Shown: positions 1 to 6,261 of the stretch, one piece after another
Position numbering within the stretch: the stretch's first letter is position 1
Layout of the letters: every line of letters starts with the position of its first letter
From: Nitrosomonadales bacterium
GTDB taxonomy: Bacteria > Pseudomonadota > Gammaproteobacteria > Burkholderiales > Gallionellaceae
Assembly: GCA_016218465.1 (NCBI GenBank)
Contig: JACREA010000185.1
Span: forward strand, 1-10,025
Direction of reading: 5' to 3'
DNA: 10,025 nt
Translations under genes and position numbers: made by a program
The notes under the pieces: generated by a model
What the model saw: the letters and a program-made list of their open reading frames with translations, nothing else
Database searches by the model: none
Told to the model about the DNA's origin: nothing

Positions 1-119
1 CCCAGCCCGCCCAGCCCGATGATGAGCGCCCTTGATTCGAGCAGATGTTGCTGCCCCTCGATGCCGATCTCATTCAGCAGGATGTGGCGTCCGTAGCGCA
101 GTAGTTGTTGATCGTTCAT
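1..119 (-). CDS. ThiF/MoeB/HesA-family adenylyltransferase, N-terminal fragment
   Basis: The minus strand from the ATG at 117-119 reads MNDQQLLRYGRHILLNEIG and then IEGQQHLLESRALIIGLGGLG, where the window ends (39 full codons). The 'LLRYxRHILLxEIGxEGQ' opening, followed by a hydrophobic strand into a glycine-rich GxGGLG nucleotide-binding loop, is the start of E1-like enzymes. These adenylate the C-terminal glycine of a small ubiquitin-like sulfur carrier (MoaD or ThiS) in the cytoplasm. The fragment is too short to separate MoeB from ThiF or a HesA-like paralogue, so no symbol is given. There is no strong Shine-Dalgarno sequence. It is separated from the upstream porin gene by a terminator. 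Seen: the motif. Family knowledge: the reaction. The catalytic Cys and zinc-binding cysteines lie outside the window. Confidence 0.85.
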   Translation of the reverse strand, partial: MNDQQLLRYGRHILLNEIGIEGQQHLLESRALIIGLGGL

Positions 120-160
120 GCTCGCAAGAATAGCATGCAGGAGCGTGATGAATCACGTCC

Positions 161-190
161 AAATAAAAACGGGCATCGGAAGATGCCCGT
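161..190 (-). terminator. Rho-independent terminator of the porin gene
   Basis: A perfect 9-bp stem (169-177 with 182-190, ACGGGCATC/GATGCCCGT) closes a 4-base loop. On the minus strand it is followed by TTTTATTT (168-161). The T tract exists only in this orientation, so it ends minus-strand transcription coming from the porin gene about 100 bases upstream. It also insulates the next minus-strand gene (ThiF/MoeB family). Confidence 0.85.
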
Positions 191-286
191 AAAGATTGCA
201 TTACGCAGCTGAGACCGTCTGCTCGCAGTACTTCTTAGCTTCGCATAGCCATATTTGGCTAAGTCACCAAAATACGTAAGCAGCTG

Positions 287-1387
287 TTAAAACGAGTGCT
301 TCACACCTAATGACAACGCCATAGGAGATGCGCCTACATTAGTGTTATATCCAGCAGCACCACCGCCACCGTACAGGCCGTAATTCACGTTATTGTCGTT
401 GCTCAGCTTGGTTAATATCGCATAAACCGTGGTGCGCTTGCTCATGTTGTGGTCATAACCCACGGATATCTGCTTGGCAGCAGTATCAACCGCAGCCGGG
501 GAACCCTTCTTTCCTGCCATGACAACAGCTGCTTTGACTGCATCGTTGGCAGTGATATTGAACTTGCCGTTCACGGTCATACCAGTGTGCCCGAACTGAT
601 TCGTTGCGCCTGGATTTAAGTCATCACTGGTTTTTTCAACAACAGCACCCACCGAGAACACGTCCTTGGTAAAGCCGAAGCCAAGCTTGATCGCCTTTTC
701 CGATGTGGATGCTCCGACGTTGGGCGCGATATTGTGAGTCTCGTAACCGAAGGAAGCGTAGATCGGTCCCTGTCCGTACATAACGGCCAGCGATGTAGCG
801 GTAATTTTAGTGTCGGTGTTCAGCGTTTTTTGCTCGTTAATGTTGACCAAAGCGATTGCGCCGGTAATACCGACCACCGTTGGGCTGATATAAGCCAGCA
901 CATCAGATGGACGTCCGTCGAAACCAACTTGAGCAGATTTTCCGGTAACGCCGCCCATCAACGAACGGTTGTCGGCGATGCTGTCAGCGAACACATCCAG
1001 CTTGCGTGTGGCTATCTTGTACGGTGTGTCATGCTTACCCAAAACCACCCTGCCGAAACCGCCTTCCACGCCAATGAACGTGTTGCGGTCAAACAGCGCG
1101 CTGGTGCCGACATCCATAGCAACCGTGCCTTCCATTTGCCAGATTGCGGACAAACCGCTGCTCAGAACCTCAGAACCTTTCAGACCGAGGCGCGATACGT
1201 TGCTCGACACGCGGCGTTGTGTGGTGCCTTTTGTTGCTGCTGTACCTGCCGAGCCATCTCCGGTTTTGACCATGTCCAAAGACAAATCGGCCAAGCCGTA
1301 TACATTAACGTTGGCTGTGTCAGCCAGCGCCAGCACTGGGAAAGTCAGCGCTGCGGCAATTGCCAACACGATAATTTTCTTTTGCAT
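287..1387 (-). CDS. General outer-membrane porin (Gram-negative porin family)
   Basis: This 366-residue protein has a clear Sec signal peptide: MQKK, a hydrophobic run, and a probable cut after LALA (residue 22). The mature chain has the features of trimeric 16-strand betaproteobacterial porins: an opening strand NVNVYGLADLSLDM, SRLGLKGSEVLSSGLSAIWQ near residue 65, a FIGVEGGFGRVVLGKHDTPY block near residue 104, many alternating-hydrophobicity strands, no cysteine, and the C-terminal strand ALSLGVKHSF ending in Phe, which the BAM complex recognises. Family role: passive diffusion of small hydrophilic solutes or ions across the outer membrane. Substrate preference cannot be read here. The start is secure: TAAGGAG lies 1394-1400, about 6 bases before ATG. 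The gene appears monocistronic, with a roughly 130-base A+T-rich upstream region and a terminator at 161-190. Confidence 0.93.
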   Translation of the reverse strand: MQKKIIVLAIAAALTFPVLALADTANVNVYGLADLSLDMVKTGDGSAGTAATKGTTQRRVSSNVSRLGLKGSEVLSSGLSAIWQMEGTVAMDVGTSALFDRNTFIGVEGGFGRVVLGKHDTPYKIATRKLDVFADSIADNRSLMGGVTGKSAQVGFDGRPSDVLAYISPTVVGITGAIALVNINEQKTLNTDTKITATSLAVMYGQGPIYASFGYETHNIAPNVGASTSEKAIKLGFGFTKDVFSVGAVVEKTSDDLNPGATNQFGHTGMTVNGKFNITANDAVKAAVVMAGKKGSPAAVDTAAKQISVGYDHNMSKRTTVYAILTKLSNDNNVNYGLYGGGGAAGYNTNVGASPMALSLGVKHSF

Positions 1388-1477
1388 TTAAAACTCCTTA
1401 GTAAGTTTTCGGGGTAAATCGTCAGATGAAGCCAGCGTCCCTAATAATTCCATAAATAACAGCGCACATAGAAACAC

Positions 1478-1498
1478 TTAAAATATCCGTGAAAACAT
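1478..1498 (-). other. Six-codon open frame with strong RBS in the porin 5' region
   Basis: Upstream of the porin start, on the same strand, AAAGGAG (reverse complement near 1505-1511) is followed after about 6 bases by ATG and a six-residue frame MFSRIF ending in TAA at 1478-1480. The spacing is ideal for translation, and the frame ends about 90 bases before the porin ATG. It could be a tiny leader peptide or a chance match in an A+T-rich leader. It may also be the relic of another gene start. Only the pattern is seen; function is not inferred. Confidence 0.2.
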
Positions 1499-1519
1499 TT
1501 TGAACTCCTTTCGATGCAA

Positions 1520-1864
1520 TTAATAAAACAATATGGGACAACAATGGCTATTTGAATTCAGTCTCTCGTGTTTAAGGTCAAGTTTGAGCTTGCTGGACAA
1601 TGCGATGATCAGCTTGTAATCGGCGTCCTCTCTATTGTTTATGATCAGTCCGCAGCGATTCCGGCGGTATTTGAGTACGCCGGCTACGAGGCTGGTTATC
1701 CTCGTGAGTCCTAGGCTACCTGCCCCCTTTGATGCGTAGCAGTCCAGCCGAATATGGCCTTTGGGCCGTGAGGTATGCCGCTGAACGGTGAATAGAGTGT
1801 GATCCAGCGAAAGAGCTGTACGCAACAACTCAAGTTCGTTATCGGGTTTTACAGGATTGGTCAC
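1520..1864 (-). CDS. Hypothetical protein, 114 residues, GTG start
   Basis: This is an open frame from GTG (1862-1864) to TAA (1520-1522). GAGGG lies about 5 bases upstream of GTG, which supports translation. The product begins MTNPVKPDNELELLRTALSL, is basic, and has a moderately hydrophobic middle (GLTRITSLVAGVLKYRR) followed by RNRCGLIINNREDADYKLII. It has no signal peptide or full membrane span and matches no family I recognise. It precedes the porin on the same strand by about 130 bases. It lies in the disrupted interval between the moaA remnant and the porin, so it may be an orphan gene, a fragment of something larger, or a chance frame. The opposite strand has no better candidate here. 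Confidence 0.35.
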   Translation of the reverse strand: MTNPVKPDNELELLRTALSLDHTLFTVQRHTSRPKGHIRLDCYASKGAGSLGLTRITSLVAGVLKYRRNRCGLIINNREDADYKLIIALSSKLKLDLKHERLNSNSHCCPILFY

Positions 1865-2153
1865 GGCTACCCTCTGTCAAATGCAAAAAGGCACGGCCAG
1901 AACTTGCGAAGTAAGACAGATATGATGGGGGTTTACGCCAAATTGATATGGAACTCGCGCGTATAAAAAGCTCCGGCAACTGCATTTTGCGACTCATCAG
2001 TCACAAACTGTTTGAGCTTCGCACCTCATATGATCTGCAGACCTGCTCGCTGGCAGCGCTTTGATACGGTACATTCTGTCGAACCAGAACCAAGTCAGCT
2101 TCACGCGAGCCGTCAGACCCGATCCACCTTTCAACATGAAGATAAATACAGCG
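1865..2153. other. Stretch without a convincing gene
   Basis: I read all six frames. A plus-strand frame (2012-2212) needs a TTG start without a ribosome binding site. On the minus strand there are short open stretches in each frame, for instance ATG 2137 to a stop near 1991 (about 48 codons, no ribosome binding site), and about 30 codons encoding KLKQFVTDESQNAV without a start. None is recognisable. The pattern of short, switching frames next to the broken moaA looks like decayed coding DNA, but no parent gene could be named. No transposase, terminal inverted repeat or RNA gene was seen. Confidence 0.5.
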
Positions 2154-2387
2154 TTACGGCGAACCAACCAGGAACCAATGCGACAACAAGGCGCAGCTTA
2201 GCATACTCGTAAAAGATTGTGGTAAATCAGCATGAAGATTCCACATGATGCAGCGGTCAGTGACGGAAATGCGAAGGTCAAGCATGGGCCTCTGCAGCGC
2301 GTCTGTAATGGACGGTGCTCCCTGCGGTATGTCCGTTAAGGTTCGTCTCGCGCTGGTGAAACTCGTGGATACGTCGGACATGGTCAT
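2154..2387 (-). pseudogene. moaA: Truncated moaA (GTP 3',8-cyclase) 5' remnant with unrelated tail
   Basis: From the ATG at 2385-2387 the frame reads MTMSDVSTSF and continues to RPMLDLRISVTDRC at codons 33-46. 'P(L/M)xDLRISVTDRC' is the hallmark N-terminal strand of MoaA, the radical-SAM enzyme that converts GTP in the first step of molybdenum cofactor synthesis. In an intact MoaA the last Cys is the first of the CxxxCxxC cluster ligands and is followed by NFRCxYC. Here the similarity stops exactly after that Cys (about position 2250). A 31-residue unrelated tail (IMWNLHADLP...) then runs to the stop at 2154. About 280 expected residues, including two of three cluster ligands, are missing, so the product cannot be active. 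It starts 20 bases after the tRNA-Pro gene. The MoaA identity rests on one motif plus the position of the start. Confidence 0.72.
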
Positions 2388-2406
2388 TTCTTTGAAGGCA
2401 ACTATC

Positions 2407-2483
<77 letters not shown>

Positions 2484-2501
2484 TTTTCCGAACAAACAAC
2501 C

Positions 2502-3470
2502 TTAAAATTGCCGCGACGCGGCAAAGTGCGCCAATTCTAGCAAACATTGCTTGTATTTTGAATCAGCCAGTGTGGCGATGGTGGCGCATGCCAACTCGGC
2601 TTCGCGCATGGCTTGCTGGCGGGTAAAGTCCAGCGCGCCGGTGGCACGGATAATCTGCAACACCTCGACGAATTTTCCCACATCACCCTGTTCGATCGCA
2701 CCGCGCACCACGGCGGCCTGTTCGGCGGTGCCGTGTTGCATCGCATAGATCAGCGGCAGGGTAGGCTTGCCTTCGGCGAGATCGTCTCCGAGGTGCTTGC
2801 CGGTTTGCAGTTCGTCAGCGGAATAATCGAGCACGTCATCCACCAGTTGAAACGCAGTGCCGAGGTGCATACCATAGCTGGAGACCGACTCCTCATCCGT
2901 GGCAGAAGCCTTTCCCAGGATTGCGCCAAGGCGCATCGCCGCTTCGAACAGCTTGGCGGTCTTGCAATGAATCACCCGCATGTAGTTGGCCACATCCACA
3001 TCCGCATCGTGGCAGTTGAGTAGTTGCAACACTTCGCCCTCGGCGATGGTGTTGGTTGCGTCGGCCAGCGTTTGCATCACGCGCATTTCGCCCACTTCGA
3101 CCATCATCTGGAAGGCACGCGAATACAGGAAGTCGCCTACCAGCACGCTGGCGGAATTGCCGAACAACGCGTTGGCCGTCTCGCGCCCGCGGCGCAATGC
3201 TGATTCGTCCACTACATCGTCGTGTAACAAGGTGGCAGTATGGATAAACTCCACCACCGCAGCCAGATCGTAATGGTGTTTTCCACGATAATCGAAGGAG
3301 AAGGCAGACAGCATTACCAGCGCCGGACGCAGACGCTTGCCGCCGCTGTTGATGATATATTCCCCGACCTGATTGATCAGCAGCACTTCCGAGTGCAGCC
3401 GCTTGCGTATCACTTGATCTACCGCAGCCATATCCGCCGCGAGCAATTGCTTGAGGTTTTCCAAAAACAC
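2502..3470 (-). CDS. ispB: Octaprenyl (polyprenyl) diphosphate synthase
   Basis: This 322-residue trans-isoprenyl diphosphate synthase elongates an allylic diphosphate with isopentenyl diphosphate in the cytoplasm to make the ubiquinone side chain. Visible motifs are GGKRLRP (43-49), the first aspartate-rich motif LLHDDVVDE with D84/D85/D88 followed by RRG, GDFLYSRAF (112-120), and the second motif LVDDVLD with D211/D212/D215, followed by GDDLAEGKPTLPL. The fifth residue before the first DDxxD is Ala79, as in long-chain synthases; short-chain enzymes carry aromatics there. Exact chain length is inferred from relatives, not shown. The length is normal. The start is GTG at 3468-3470 with only a weak GGGA upstream. 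An in-frame TTG two codons later, or Met14, are alternatives. The tRNA-Pro follows directly; cstA is divergent. Confidence 0.93.
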   Translation of the reverse strand: MFLENLKQLLAADMAAVDQVIRKRLHSEVLLINQVGEYIINSGGKRLRPALVMLSAFSFDYRGKHHYDLAAVVEFIHTATLLHDDVVDESALRRGRETANALFGNSASVLVGDFLYSRAFQMMVEVGEMRVMQTLADATNTIAEGEVLQLLNCHDADVDVANYMRVIHCKTAKLFEAAMRLGAILGKASATDEESVSSYGMHLGTAFQLVDDVLDYSADELQTGKHLGDDLAEGKPTLPLIYAMQHGTAEQAAVVRGAIEQGDVGKFVEVLQIIRATGALDFTRQQAMREAELACATIATLADSKYKQCLLELAHFAASRQF

Positions 3471-3589
3471 TTTTCGTCCCGATATTTAAAATGCGCTGCG
3501 GAGTACGCATGAACGCCGGCCACATGCGCATCCAATAGATTTGGGTTAGCATTGTCGCACAAATATTTCTTCTTCCGAACCATGCACCC
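3471..3589. promoter_or_regulatory. Divergent promoter region between ispB and cstA
   Basis: The 119 bases separate the divergent starts and must carry the promoter of cstA and probably that of ispB. No clear -35/-10 pair could be assigned on either strand. An 8-bp palindrome ATGCGCAT occurs near 3524-3531. I saw no convincing CRP-type box. There is no Shine-Dalgarno core just before the cstA ATG, and a three-codon frame (ATGCACCCATGA) overlaps that start. Confidence 0.4.
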
Positions 3590-5662
3590 ATGAAAACTTC
3601 TGTTTCTTCCATTTTGATCTGGTTGATCGTCGCACTGCTGGGCGCATCCGCAATCGGCGGTATTGCTCTGCATCGCGGCGAATCCGTCAACGCGCTGTGG
3701 TTCGTCGCCGCAGCGCTGTGTGTTTACGCGCTTGCCTATCGCTTTTATGCGGCATGGATCGCCGCAATCGTGCTGACTACAGACTCGACTCGCGCCACGC
3801 CTGCCGAGAGGCTCAACAATGGGCGAGACTATATTCCCACGCACCGCTGGATTGTGTTCGGCCATCATTTTGCCGCAATCGCTGGCCCCGGCCCATTGGT
3901 CGGACCGACGCTGGCCGCACAGTTCGGCTACCTGCCAGGCACACTCTGGATATTGTTCGGTGCGGTACTCGGCGGTTGCGTGCAGGATATGCTGATATTG
4001 TTCTTTTCCATGCGGCGCGATGGGAAAAGCCTGGGGCAAATGGCGCGCGATGAACTCGGCGCCATCGGCGGTGTTGCCGCGCTGGTCGCCACGTTCCTGA
4101 TCATGATCATCCTGATCGCCGTGCTCGGACTGGTTGTGGTCAACGCGATGAAGCACAGCCCTTGGGCAACATCAACGGTAGCCGCGACGATTCCGATTGC
4201 CATGCTGGTCGGTTTGTACATGCACAAGCTGCGCCCGGGCCAGGTTCTGGAGGGTTCGGCACTCGGCGTGATCCTGTTGCTGCTTGCCGTAGCGGGCGGC
4301 TGCTGGCTGGACGGGCAGGCTGGATTGCGCGAGCTATTCGACCACCCCGGCCTGCCGCTGGCTTTCGCTGTTATCGGCTACGGCTTTGCTGCCGCGATAC
4401 TTCCGGTGTGGCTGCTGCTGGCGCCGCGCGATTATCTGTCGACCTTCATCAAGCTTGGCACGGTAATCGTGCTGTCGCTATCGATCGTATGGCTGCGCCC
4501 CGACATCAGGATGCCCGCGCTCACCCAGTTCATCGACGGCAGCGGACCGATCTTCGGCGGAGCATTGTTCCCGTTTGTATTTATCACCATTGCCTGTGGC
4601 GCGATTTCCGGCTTCCACTCATTGATCGCTTCCGGAACGACTCCTAAATTGTTGTCCAACGAGCGCGATATCCGCATGATCGGCTATGGCGGCATGGCGC
4701 TCGAATCGCTGGTCGCTATCATGGCGATGATCGCCGCAACGGTGCTCGACCCGGGCGTATATTTCGCGATCAACTCCCCGGCAGGCATCGTCGGCAAGAC
4801 CGCAGCCGAGGCAGTCGCAACTATTTCCGCATGGGGATTTCCGGTCACAGTCGAACAAATGAACCTGCTCGCGCAGCAGATGGGCGAAGCAACCCTGTTC
4901 GCGCGCACCGGCGGCGCGCCCTCGCTGGCAGTCGGCATGGCCAGCATCTTTGGCAGCGCCTTCGGCCAGGGAATGCTCGCGCTGTGGTACCACTTTGCCA
5001 TTATGTTCGAGGCGATCTTCATCCTCACCACGCTGGACGCCGGCACGCGCGTCGGCCGCTTCATGCTGCAGGACATGCTGGGAAACCTGTGGCCGGCAAT
5101 GGGGCGCACCTCCTGGTACCCCTCGGTATTACTCAGCAGCGGCATCGTGGTGGCGGCATGGGGTTACTTTTTGTATATCGGCGTGATCGACCCGAACGGC
5201 GGAGTCAATATTCTGTGGCCGCTGTTCGGCATCTCCAACCAGATCCTCGCAGCGATTGCGCTGTGTGTGGCAACCGGCATCCTGGTCAAGTCCGGCAAAC
5301 TCAAATATGCTTGGATAACCGCCCTGCCGCTGGTCTGGCTGGTGATCATCACCACTACTGCCTCCTGGCAAAAACTTGCCAGCAGCGACCCGCGTATCGG
5401 CTTTCTCGCCGCCGCAAACAGCCTGTCCGGCAAGCTTGCCGCAGGCGCCCTGCCGCCCGACAAGGCCGCCGTCGCACCGCAACTGATCTTCAACCAGCAA
5501 CTCGATGCCGTGCTGGTATTGTTTTTTGTCGCCTTGCTCTGGCTGATCGTTGGCGACATGCTGCGCGTCTGTTATCGCCATCTGCGCGGCAAACCGGTGC
5601 CGCCGCTTTCCGAAGTGCCGCATTACCCGACCCGGCTGGAGGAATCGTGGCAAAGAGACTGA
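3590..5662 (+). CDS. cstA: Carbon starvation protein A family permease (pyruvate/peptide uptake)
   Basis: This 690-residue polytopic inner-membrane protein lines up from end to end with the CstA/BtsT family (E. coli CstA is about 700 residues). Signature stretches are FGHHFAAIAGPGPLVGP (about 90-106), GCVQDMLILFFSMRRDGKSLG (about 129-149), LLLAPRDYLSTF, SGFHSLIASGTTPK (about 340-353), GGAPSLAVGMASIFG, FEAIFILTTLDAGTRVGRFM (from 473), and WPLFGISNQILAA in the C-terminal CstA_5TM part. Both the N-terminal CstA domain and the C-terminal five-helix domain are present, so it looks intact. Family knowledge: characterised members import pyruvate, and some import peptides, during carbon limitation. 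Which applies here is inference. The N-terminus matches family starts although no Shine-Dalgarno core precedes ATG 3590. The 3' end overlaps the ybdD-type gene, as usual for this pair. Confidence 0.95.
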   Translation: MKTSVSSILIWLIVALLGASAIGGIALHRGESVNALWFVAAALCVYALAYRFYAAWIAAIVLTTDSTRATPAERLNNGRDYIPTHRWIVFGHHFAAIAGPGPLVGPTLAAQFGYLPGTLWILFGAVLGGCVQDMLILFFSMRRDGKSLGQMARDELGAIGGVAALVATFLIMIILIAVLGLVVVNAMKHSPWATSTVAATIPIAMLVGLYMHKLRPGQVLEGSALGVILLLLAVAGGCWLDGQAGLRELFDHPGLPLAFAVIGYGFAAAILPVWLLLAPRDYLSTFIKLGTVIVLSLSIVWLRPDIRMPALTQFIDGSGPIFGGALFPFVFITIACGAISGFHSLIASGTTPKLLSNERDIRMIGYGGMALESLVAIMAMIAATVLDPGVYFAINSPAGIVGKTAAEAVATISAWGFPVTVEQMNLLAQQMGEATLFARTGGAPSLAVGMASIFGSAFGQGMLALWYHFAIMFEAIFILTTLDAGTRVGRFMLQDMLGNLWPAMGRTSWYPSVLLSSGIVVAAWGYFLYIGVIDPNGGVNILWPLFGISNQILAAIALCVATGILVKSGKLKYAWITALPLVWLVIITTTASWQKLASSDPRIGFLAAANSLSGKLAAGALPPDKAAVAPQLIFNQQLDAVLVLFFVALLWLIVGDMLRVCYRHLRGKPVPPLSEVPHYPTRLEESWQRD

Positions 5663-5838
5663 ATAACGTGCTGCGCGCTCTCTGGCGCGTCATCCGCGAA
5701 CTCAGCGGCGACGATGGCTACGAGCGCTATCTGGCGCACCACGCCGCCGCGCATCCCGGCACCCGCCCGCTCGAACGCGAGGCATGGTTTGCGCGCCAGC
5801 AGCAGCAAAAATGGGCGGGGGTGAAACGCTGTTGTTAA
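5647..5838 (+). CDS. ybdD: YbdD/YjiX family small protein (DUF466), CstA partner
   Basis: This 63-residue protein starts at GTG 5647 with GGAGG at 5638-5642. It overlaps the last 16 bases of cstA in another frame, so translation is probably coupled. The sequence has the family layout: an N-terminal basic amphipathic helix (RLNNVLRALWRVIRELSG), then DDGYERYLAHHAAAHPGTRP, then EAWFARQQQQKWAG, and the typical C-terminal RCC. In enterobacteria the homologous small gene follows cstA and btsT, and the protein is reported to be needed for transporter function. The same role here is inferred from family and context. It is too short and overlapping to be obvious: its frame also forms the end of a longer spurious open frame that shadows cstA. 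Confidence 0.9.
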   Translation: MAKRLNNVLRALWRVIRELSGDDGYERYLAHHAAAHPGTRPLEREAWFARQQQQKWAGVKRCC

Positions 5839-5842
5839 ATAT

Positions 5843-5871
5843 TTGCGCAACCCCCTATTTTTATGGATAAT
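5843..5871 (+). promoter_or_regulatory. Probable sigma-70 promoter for rpmE
   Basis: TTGCGC (5843-5848) and GATAAT (5866-5871) are separated by exactly 17 bases; the -10 box matches the consensus at five of six positions. Transcription would start near 5878, leaving a leader of about 60 bases before rpmE. It begins just after the ybdD stop, which supports rpmE being a separate unit. Confidence 0.5.
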
Positions 5872-5936
5872 GCGCGCCCTTATGCAACACCCGAGTGCGT
5901 ACACCCGCCGCACCAAACTACTCGCAAGGAAAGAAA

Positions 5937-6152
5937 ATGAAAGCAGATATCCACCCGAATTATCAGGAAATTACCGTAACGTGCAGTTGCGGCAACAGTT
6001 TCAAAACCAAGTCCGTGATAGGCAAGCCAGTTCTGAACGTTGAAGTTTGTTCCGAATGTCACCCGTTCTATACCGGCACGCAAAAAATTATGGACACAGC
6101 AGGCCGTATCGATAAATTCCGCCAGAAATACGGCACCACAACTGCGGCGTAA
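5937..6152 (+). CDS. rpmE: 50S ribosomal protein bL31 (zinc-binding, C+ type)
   Basis: The 71-residue protein starts MKADIHPNYQEITVTCSCGN, the conserved bL31 opening. It carries the zinc ligands Cys16, Cys18, Cys38 and Cys41 (CxC...CSEC), so it is the zinc-containing form. HPFYTGTQKIMDTAGRIDKF is the conserved middle of the family. bL31 sits at the central protuberance of the large subunit and bridges to the small subunit. AAGGA at 5926-5930 precedes ATG by 6 bases. A longer reading from 5895 in the same frame is unnecessary, because family members start at this Met. It has its own terminator 26 bases downstream. Confidence 0.97.
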   Translation: MKADIHPNYQEITVTCSCGNSFKTKSVIGKPVLNVEVCSECHPFYTGTQKIMDTAGRIDKFRQKYGTTTAA

Positions 6153-6177
6153 CGGAACTTCGCGCAGCCGTTCAATC

Positions 6178-6205
6178 AAAAGGCAGCGTTTGCTGCCTTT
6201 TTTGT
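6178..6205 (+). terminator. Rho-independent terminator of rpmE
   Basis: GGCAGC (6182-6187) pairs with GCTGCC (6192-6197) across a 4-base loop. Flanking AAAA/TTTT extends the stem, and a run of T (6198-6203) follows. It lies 26 bases after the rpmE stop codon. The A run on the other side makes it potentially bidirectional, but no minus-strand gene ends here. Confidence 0.9.
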
Positions 6206-6261
6206 TTGCGGCGACAATTTCACCCTGACAGTCCGGCATAGGATTTAGGAAAACCTGACGC

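Noticed and set aside
233..263. Inverted pair CTTAGC/GCTAAG downstream of the porin
   Set aside because: Six-base arms with an 18-base loop and no T tract; the stronger terminator is at 161-190.
734..1417. Plus-strand frames of 227 and 140 codons opposite the porin
   Set aside because: The porin on the minus strand has signal peptide, family motifs and ribosome binding site; the opposite frames have none and are composition shadows.
2893..4156. Long minus-strand frames (265 and 245 codons) across ispB and cstA
   Set aside because: They run through two divergent real genes and their shared intergenic region, and show no family features.
4831..5838. 335-codon plus-strand open frame
   Set aside because: It shadows cstA in the +2 frame; only its last 63 codons, from GTG 5647, are a real gene (ybdD type).
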